Assembly: GCA_051453625.1 (NCBI GenBank)
Contig: JBOZIK010000001.1
Span: 158,911,193-158,949,288, forward strand
Reading direction: 5' to 3'
Source of the DNA: Welwitschia mirabilis
Taxonomy: Eukaryota; Gnetophyta; Gnetopsida; Welwitschiales
Length of the DNA: 38,096 nucleotides
Shown here: one piece after another, positions 32,946-38,096 of the stretch
How positions within the stretch are numbered: the stretch's first letter is position 1
Layout: every line of letters starts with the position of its first letter
Notes under the pieces: generated by a model
Told to the model about the DNA's origin: nothing
What the model saw: only the letters and a program-made list of their open reading frames with translations
Database searches by the model: none
Translations under genes and position numbers: made by a program

Positions 32946-33113
32946 TGCTAAGACTAGTACAAACCCTAGTCCCACATCTAGGGATACATGAAAATGATAG
33001 TGGTGTGCTTGCCTATTTAAGCAAGCTCTTTCTTGAATAAAAAAAAGGAGAAATAAAATTTTGATTTGTAAATCTTGTGCCTCTCCATTTTTCGGCTTTC
33101 TTATTTCTTAACA
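32946..33113 (+). repeat. Copia outer 3' LTR (168 bp)
   Basis: It begins TGCTAAGA and ends TTCTTAACA. The hairpin arms GCTTGC 33007-33012 and GCAAGC 33021-33026 enclose CTATTTAA; AATAAA is at 33052-33057. It is followed by TTTTC, the copy of the target site at 22832-22836. Confidence 0.9.
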
Positions 33114-33118
33114 TTTTC
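33114..33118. repeat. Target-site duplication of the copia insert, right copy (TTTTC)
   Basis: Identical to 22832-22836. Confidence 0.85.
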
Positions 33119-33495
33119 TACTTATTCTTTATGTCTTATGTCTAGTCATGTTCCAGTTCCTTTCCATGATCCAACCTTCTTTTAAGATAATCTGTAGCAT
33201 TTAGGATCTAAATATTTACTTATATTTCTCCAAAGATGGGCTCATAAATATTTAGCAACTTAATGCTCTCTTTTAAATGCCCAACATACTTTTATCTCTA
33301 TTCTAATGATAAAAGTTAGATGGCTTTGTCAAAAAATAACAAACCTTCACTCCTTAGTATGAGGAAAGTGTCTTTTGTCTAAATTTTATTTCTTGGAGGA
33401 ACATAACTTCTATGTTTTTCAAACATATAGTATTCTTGATCCAACTTATTTTTTTTAGGTTGAATAGCTTAATAAAATTCTAAGATGATTCTCAT
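33114..33495 (-). pseudogene. LINE-2 ORF2 N-terminal part (endonuclease), broken
   Basis: It starts at the ATG at 33495, which opens MRIILEF (the MKILSWN-type start of plant LINE endonucleases). NIEVMFLQEIKF follows near 33430-33395, with the catalytic E kept. WIMERNWNM near 33168-33140 is the GGDFN-equivalent with E-R for G-G. The reading then runs into the copia insert and continues at 22836 as ISRK, then HIPKDQ. At least one frame change and several stops occur. Confidence 0.8.
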
Positions 33496-34129
33496 CTTAT
33501 GGCATATCAGAGTCATCCTTCTAAATGGATGTTTTGTAATCATCAGATCCTCTTAAAGTTAGCAAAGTTAACATCTCCTTGGCTTTCTTTTTTATCCCTA
33601 TCATTATTGCTATGAACTAGCTCATCTAGAGTGTCTTGTATTTCATTAGCTATATCTCGTGCAACTTTCATTTACCTTTTGTTATGATTGAAGAGCCTCA
33701 TAAGGCCTCTTTATGTGCTAATAGCTGAGACATGAGGGCCCTCCTCTTTTTTCTTATGACTTTTCTCCCCTATCCATTTCTCCTTCTAGCTGCTTCTCTT
33801 CTAAGAATCTTACTTTTCTGAGGGGATGCTAATTAGATCATGTAACCTCTTCTTGTAATGCCTATTATGTAGGTGTTTATATTTCTCTTGAATATCATTA
33901 TCTACCATTCATTTTTAATCTCATTTTCCTAGCTATGTCCTACAGTGAAAGCTCCTTGGATAGCACTAATATTAAAAAGTTTACTTTCCTTCTTTTTTGT
34001 AGGAAAACATTCCTACTATTGTGCTTTGTCTTTGTTGGTTTTGAAATCCTTACTTGATGACCTATGAATTTCCACCTCTTTATTGAAGTGCCTCATTTAT
34101 GACTCTTCCTTTCTATTTATCATATTATC

Positions 34130-34900
34130 TAAGTATTGATGCATGCCTAATAAGAAATAGAACATTTCTTTTTTTTTTTTAGTGTTTTTTGAGTTTCCAT
34201 TCTTTATTAATGGTCTTTCCCTCCATCCCATTATTATTATCTTTATCATATTGAGTTGAGATATGCCCTTTATACATGCATATTATATAGAAATTTGGGA
34301 TGTTTTCATATTATTGAAAGAATGTATCAAGAGGACCTTAGAGCTTAATAGGTGAGACTGGTTTGGTGTTCTCCATCATTCTTACATAAAATTTGGCATT
34401 TGATTTTGGAATTCCTCATATTGTATCTTGGTCTACCATGATGAGTTCACTAAAGAAAGAGGTGATACCCTGCAAGGCTACTTCTATTTAAAGCTTCATT
34501 GGAAGCCTTGATAACTGAATCAATATTATGAGCCAGTGCTTTATTTTAGGTTTGCCTAATTTTTATTTTATGCTTGGGAGATATCTTGGGTGCCAGCTTC
34601 ATACTTGCATAATAATGTTTCTTATCCTCCAAGCTACTATAAATTCTACCATGTTATAATCGTTCTCATTAGTAAAGATGATAAAATAATCATCTCCCCT
34701 ATTTGGTGTGATTTCTATGCTCATATCTAACTAGGCCTTTAGCACCTAGGATTACATGTCTTTTCATGCTAGAGCCCTTTCATTGAAAGCCCCATTAAAG
34801 TTAGGTAAAACATATCCTCCTGCACTCCTATAAATTTTTTCTAAAATATCCACTCTAGAGCCCTATTCTGATGATGGCATCTTAATTTTGGTCCCTTCTT
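34130..34900 (-). pseudogene. LINE-2 ORF1 (DUF4283 + CCHC), broken
   Basis: The DUF4283-like part reads FNGAFNERALA, then MSIEITPNRGDDYFIIFTNE near 34840-34660, and aligns without gaps to the LINE-1 ORF1 stretch near 3680-3540. A middle part with WRIRNIIMQV follows, then the zinc knuckle at about 34310-34249, YENIPNFYIICMYKGHISTQ: the first and last cysteines read Y, while the second C and the H remain. Downstream are lysine-rich traces to about 34130. Stops are frequent. Confidence 0.75.
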
Positions 34901-35250
34901 ATATGTTCAATTCCTCCTAGTGGAACCATTTCTTTTCTGATAGTGATTTAGTAAATGTCTTGTCATGGCTGATCTCCTCAAAGATTCCATTATTTTTTCT
35001 TATTGCTATTTCTTGGCTTCCCTATCCTTGACCTTTCTTATCAAGAGGGACTTTATCCTTTAGAAAACTTGGGGTTTATTTCATCATAGTTTCATTTTTA
35101 CTATATTCTATAGGGCATAGTGACCTCCAATAGTGCAAGCTAGAAATCCTTACTCTAACTGGTATCAAGCTAAAGTAGGAGATCTGCTACTTTCTGATCT
35201 TATGTTTTCAACTACATGCATACACATGTAACCCCACAAAAAACCTTTGT

Positions 35251-38096
35251 TATACTTAGCTAGGGGCAAACGAAGCGTTATAGACCCAATTCCTCTTACT
35301 AAACCTTAATAATATTATTATCTTTAAAGAAGTAATCTTAAGTAAATAATACTAAATGAGATAGTTTTTTAAAGGAGACTTATCTAAGTGCTACTCTTCT
35401 CCTTCATCCATGGATTCATATTAGAAGACCAAAAAGAGAATTTTTATTATCTTAGGATTGAAATAAATACATACTTTCAAGTCCCTTTAAAAGAATGAAT
35501 GTGTTAACTTTGTGACAAAAGTTCTATTGAAGAAAAGTCTTATGTTCTTCTTTAATGTCCTTTAACAAATAACATATGAAATATATGGAACATCAAAGCC
35601 CATAATTTTGTTAAATTGTTTCAACATTATCTAAATCTTTGTATAACTTTATAGATATAATAATGTAGGCTTATGCTATATAACTTTCTTATATTTAATA
35701 GATCTTTAAAATCCTTATATTAGAACTTCAAGTTTGTCATTACTAGAGTGTTGTTTGTCATCATCCATTAAGACTTTATCATTTTTAAAATTCCAATGGC
35801 TATGTTAAGGGCTTATCTCATATAAAGATATAAGCATTCTTTTTTCCCCACTAGGTATGAGAAAATGACTTTTTCATATGATATCTATCATGCCTTTTTT
35901 TATAATTGATCTATGATTTAGGAATCTCTATAGTAGTTGCATAATTGGTATGTTTACCTTCATTTATAATTTGGCTTGCTTTGTTTTTTCCTAATTTAAT
36001 TTTCTTTAATTTTCCATCTTGGATTCAATTAAGATTACTAGTTATGTAATATCATTTTCTACATGTTCTTTTGTATTTTTTTTTTTTAAATGGAACTATG
36101 CCTTTGATGTTTTGCAGGATTTGGATGGTTGATATGTTAGTATTTAATATCTTTCATGCTATCTTAGTGTTTTCTACATTTTATTGTAAGATGTAATAAT
36201 TTCATACTTATCATTTTTTTAAATTTAGAATATAAAATAGAATCATTTACTGTCTAATTAGGTAATCATGTTGTATTCAATGAACTATCTCTTCCTTTGC
36301 TAAAGGTTTATATGATAGATTGCTATATGGATAGTTACTCTAGATTCTTAAGATGATATATCAAATAAGTTGAGTTCTTGTCTTAATTATTTTTTAAATC
36401 CTTTTAATACTTAAAACATACTTGTGAAATCTTTGCTAGTCCTTGTAAGCTTTTAAATACACTTTTAGTCTTTAAAAGATAATGAAAATTAGGGTTACTT
36501 ATACTATAATAAAGGCCTTAATTTATTATTTAAAATTTCTACCTCTACCTTGAACACTAGGGTAAGTATTTCATAGATCATAATCTATTATAAAAGTCAT
36601 AGTATAGTAAAATTTTCCTTTCTTCTACCTTATTTCTAGTTAATCTTTTAAATTTTAATGGAATCAAAAGAACATTCTAAACATTGAGTGTTTTATCCTT
36701 ACTCACTTACAACTATTGCAATATAATTTTAAAAGAACACTTATTGGAAAATATTTGGTGATATGAATAAGAGTTCTTTCATGTAATTACAAATATTTAG
36801 ATATAAATTAGAGATATTTTTCTATTACTATTATTACATAAGGGTTTTAAACTTTACAATAATCTTATATTTGTATGGGATTTTAAATACTATAAAGTTG
36901 TTAAATATTGATCTAAAAGGATCTTTCGATATAATTTCAATTATAGACTAGTAAGTACATATTTTGATTTTATCTTAGATAATAATTTATTTAATAAAAA
37001 TGTTATCTATCTTTCTTATAATATATTTTCTTAGAAAATTTTAGTTATTTACCTGGATTATCATTTTTCTTAAAATAGGTTAATTTGGCTTTATTGTGTT
37101 AATAATATTATAGCCTCACATACAAAATATTTTCTTCAATATTTTTAATTACTTTAGTTCTTTGAAACTTCTATGATTATTAAAAAAAGAAAAGAAAAGA
37201 AAAGAGGTTATGTTCTTAGGTACTTTTATTTAGTCCATATTATTGGAATGGTATGATAAGTAAAATTAAATTTTGATATTAACATTTAAAAACACCATCA
37301 TGTATCTTATTTTGTGGAGTTTCTAGATTTGCCTCTTATTTTTAAAAAACTCAAGCCTAAGATTATTAAGTTCCTTACAACAATTATTAATAACTAAAAA
37401 TTTTCTAACTTGATTAGAACTAAAACAAGACTATAATTGATCTAGATTAAAATAATATAAAGAAATTTTTTCTATTAAAGTTAGTCTTATTATTAACAAA
37501 TAATAATATTTTTTCGTAAAGAAGGAATTTTTTTAATAATTATTCCCTCTTGCAATGAAGAAAATCTATTGATAAACTTTCTAAGGTTAAATCTCAAACT
37601 CCTTTTGCATTAGAGTTTTATTCATTAATATACTCCATCTACTAGTAGAAATCCTACAATATCAAAAAATAAAGATATTTCATCTTAATCATTTAGAGTC
37701 AATGCTTTTTCATTAAAAAAGTTTTTAGTTCCACAAAATCCACATTTTTTCATTTCAAATTATGATCTAAAAAATAATAAACAATCAAGTGTAGATAAAT
37801 CTAAAATGGTAAAATCATGAAAATAGCCTAATCTTAATGAATCTTAAATAAAAATTAAGTTTTTGGATTAAAGCAGTTCTCTTATTGCAAAATTTGTAAA
37901 TGACAACATATAAATTATTAGGACAAGCTATCCTAAAGGGGAGGAATAAATATGATAGTTATGGATGATTTTTACATTTAAATATTGAATTGAAATGATA
38001 CACTTCAATGTACAATAAAACGAAAGAATTTATGAAAATTAATCTATTAAATAGATCAAATTATTCACCAAAATAATGTAAGGTAAAGATCATAAC
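35251..38096. other. Unassigned AT-rich right end
   Basis: No domain found on either strand in three reading passes. It contains T- and A-runs and an AAAAG microsatellite. It may be old transposon DNA decayed past recognition. Confidence 0.5.
37182..37205. repeat. AAAAG microsatellite
   Basis: Four AAAAG units following an A-run. Confidence 0.9.

Larger units (their letters stand above)
22837..33113 (+). mobile_element. Composite Ty1/copia-type insertion, pol-less, with three LTRs
   Basis: The outer LTRs (22837-23004 and 32946-33113) are both 168 bases and differ at 21 positions by hand count. They are flanked by TTTTC, and the LINE-2 endonuclease reading resumes across them, so they bound a single insertion event or its product. 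Inside are a tRNA-Met-type PBS, a 2.9-kb leader, gag-protease module A, a third and more divergent LTR (28199-28362), a 2.1-kb unassigned stretch, a 100-N gap, gag-protease module B and a purine tract. No integrase, RT or RNase H was found in either module. The family assignment rests on the gag, zinc-knuckle and protease traces and the Met primer. Whether module A is nested or part of a tandem is unresolved. Confidence 0.8.
33114..35250 (-). mobile_element. LINE-2, upstream half (5' part, ORF1, endonuclease start)
   Basis: Minus-strand continuation of the LINE at 19990-22836, beyond the copia insert. It holds ORF1 and the first 380 bases of ORF2. The 5' limit near 35250 is where coding texture ends and is not a mapped boundary. 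Confidence 0.8.

Noticed and set aside
35251-38096. A possible endogenous pararetrovirus, prompted by a KCGFCGTK-like reading on the minus strand near 37740
   Set aside because: No RT, protease or movement-protein motif could be found around it. A single C-x2-C pair in AT-rich sequence is not evidence.

Overview
The window reads as repeat-filled intergenic DNA from a large plant genome. It is AT-rich, has four runs of N (a draft assembly), shows no convincing host gene, tRNA, rRNA or CRISPR array, and almost every coding trace belongs to a decayed retrotransposon. The plant LINE (DUF4283-type ORF1 plus EN/RT), the Ty3 element of Athila/Tat type and the Ty1/copia element fit a seed plant. Their great age, nesting and heavy stop-codon decay point most to a gymnosperm such as a conifer, but that is inference.

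Layout. (1) 1-480: unassigned, relatively CG-rich. (2) ~480-3900, minus strand: LINE-1, truncated at its 3' end, with zinc-knuckle ORF1, endonuclease and the first half of the RT. (3) 3900-6105: AT-rich, unassigned. (4) 6111-18846, plus strand: a 12.7-kb Ty3/gypsy element with two ~1-kb LTRs, a perfect 5-bp target duplication (AAGGA), a decayed tRNA-Asp primer site, gag, a protease with a 391-bp internal duplication, RT-RNase H, integrase, a 1.5-kb spacer and an extra sense ORF before the 3' LTR. (5) 18852-~19990: unassigned. (6) ~19990-22836 and 33114-~35250, minus strand: the two halves of one LINE (LINE-2), split inside its endonuclease. (7) 22837-33113, plus strand: the insert that splits it, a composite Ty1/copia element flanked by TTTTC, with 168-bp outer LTRs, a third LTR in the middle, and two gag-protease modules but no integrase or RT. 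(8) 35250-38096: AT-rich, unassigned.

How the parts relate. LINE-2 came first and the copia insert landed in it, because the endonuclease reading resumes across the insert. The Ty3 element is older still by LTR divergence (about 20-25% by eye, against 21/168 differences for the outer copia LTRs). Nothing here is likely to make protein: catalytic residues are lost in both Ty3 integrase aspartates, one copia protease and the LINE-2 RT box.

Most interesting signals: a tandem array of small hairpins with compensatory arm changes in the 3' tail of both copia modules; the pol-less gag-protease architecture shared by both modules; a 0.9-kb island in the copia leader that kept CG, CAG and CTG while its surroundings lost them; the extra Ty3 ORF; and a 474-N gap in the Ty3 5' LTR that appears to be an unmerged contig overlap rather than missing sequence.
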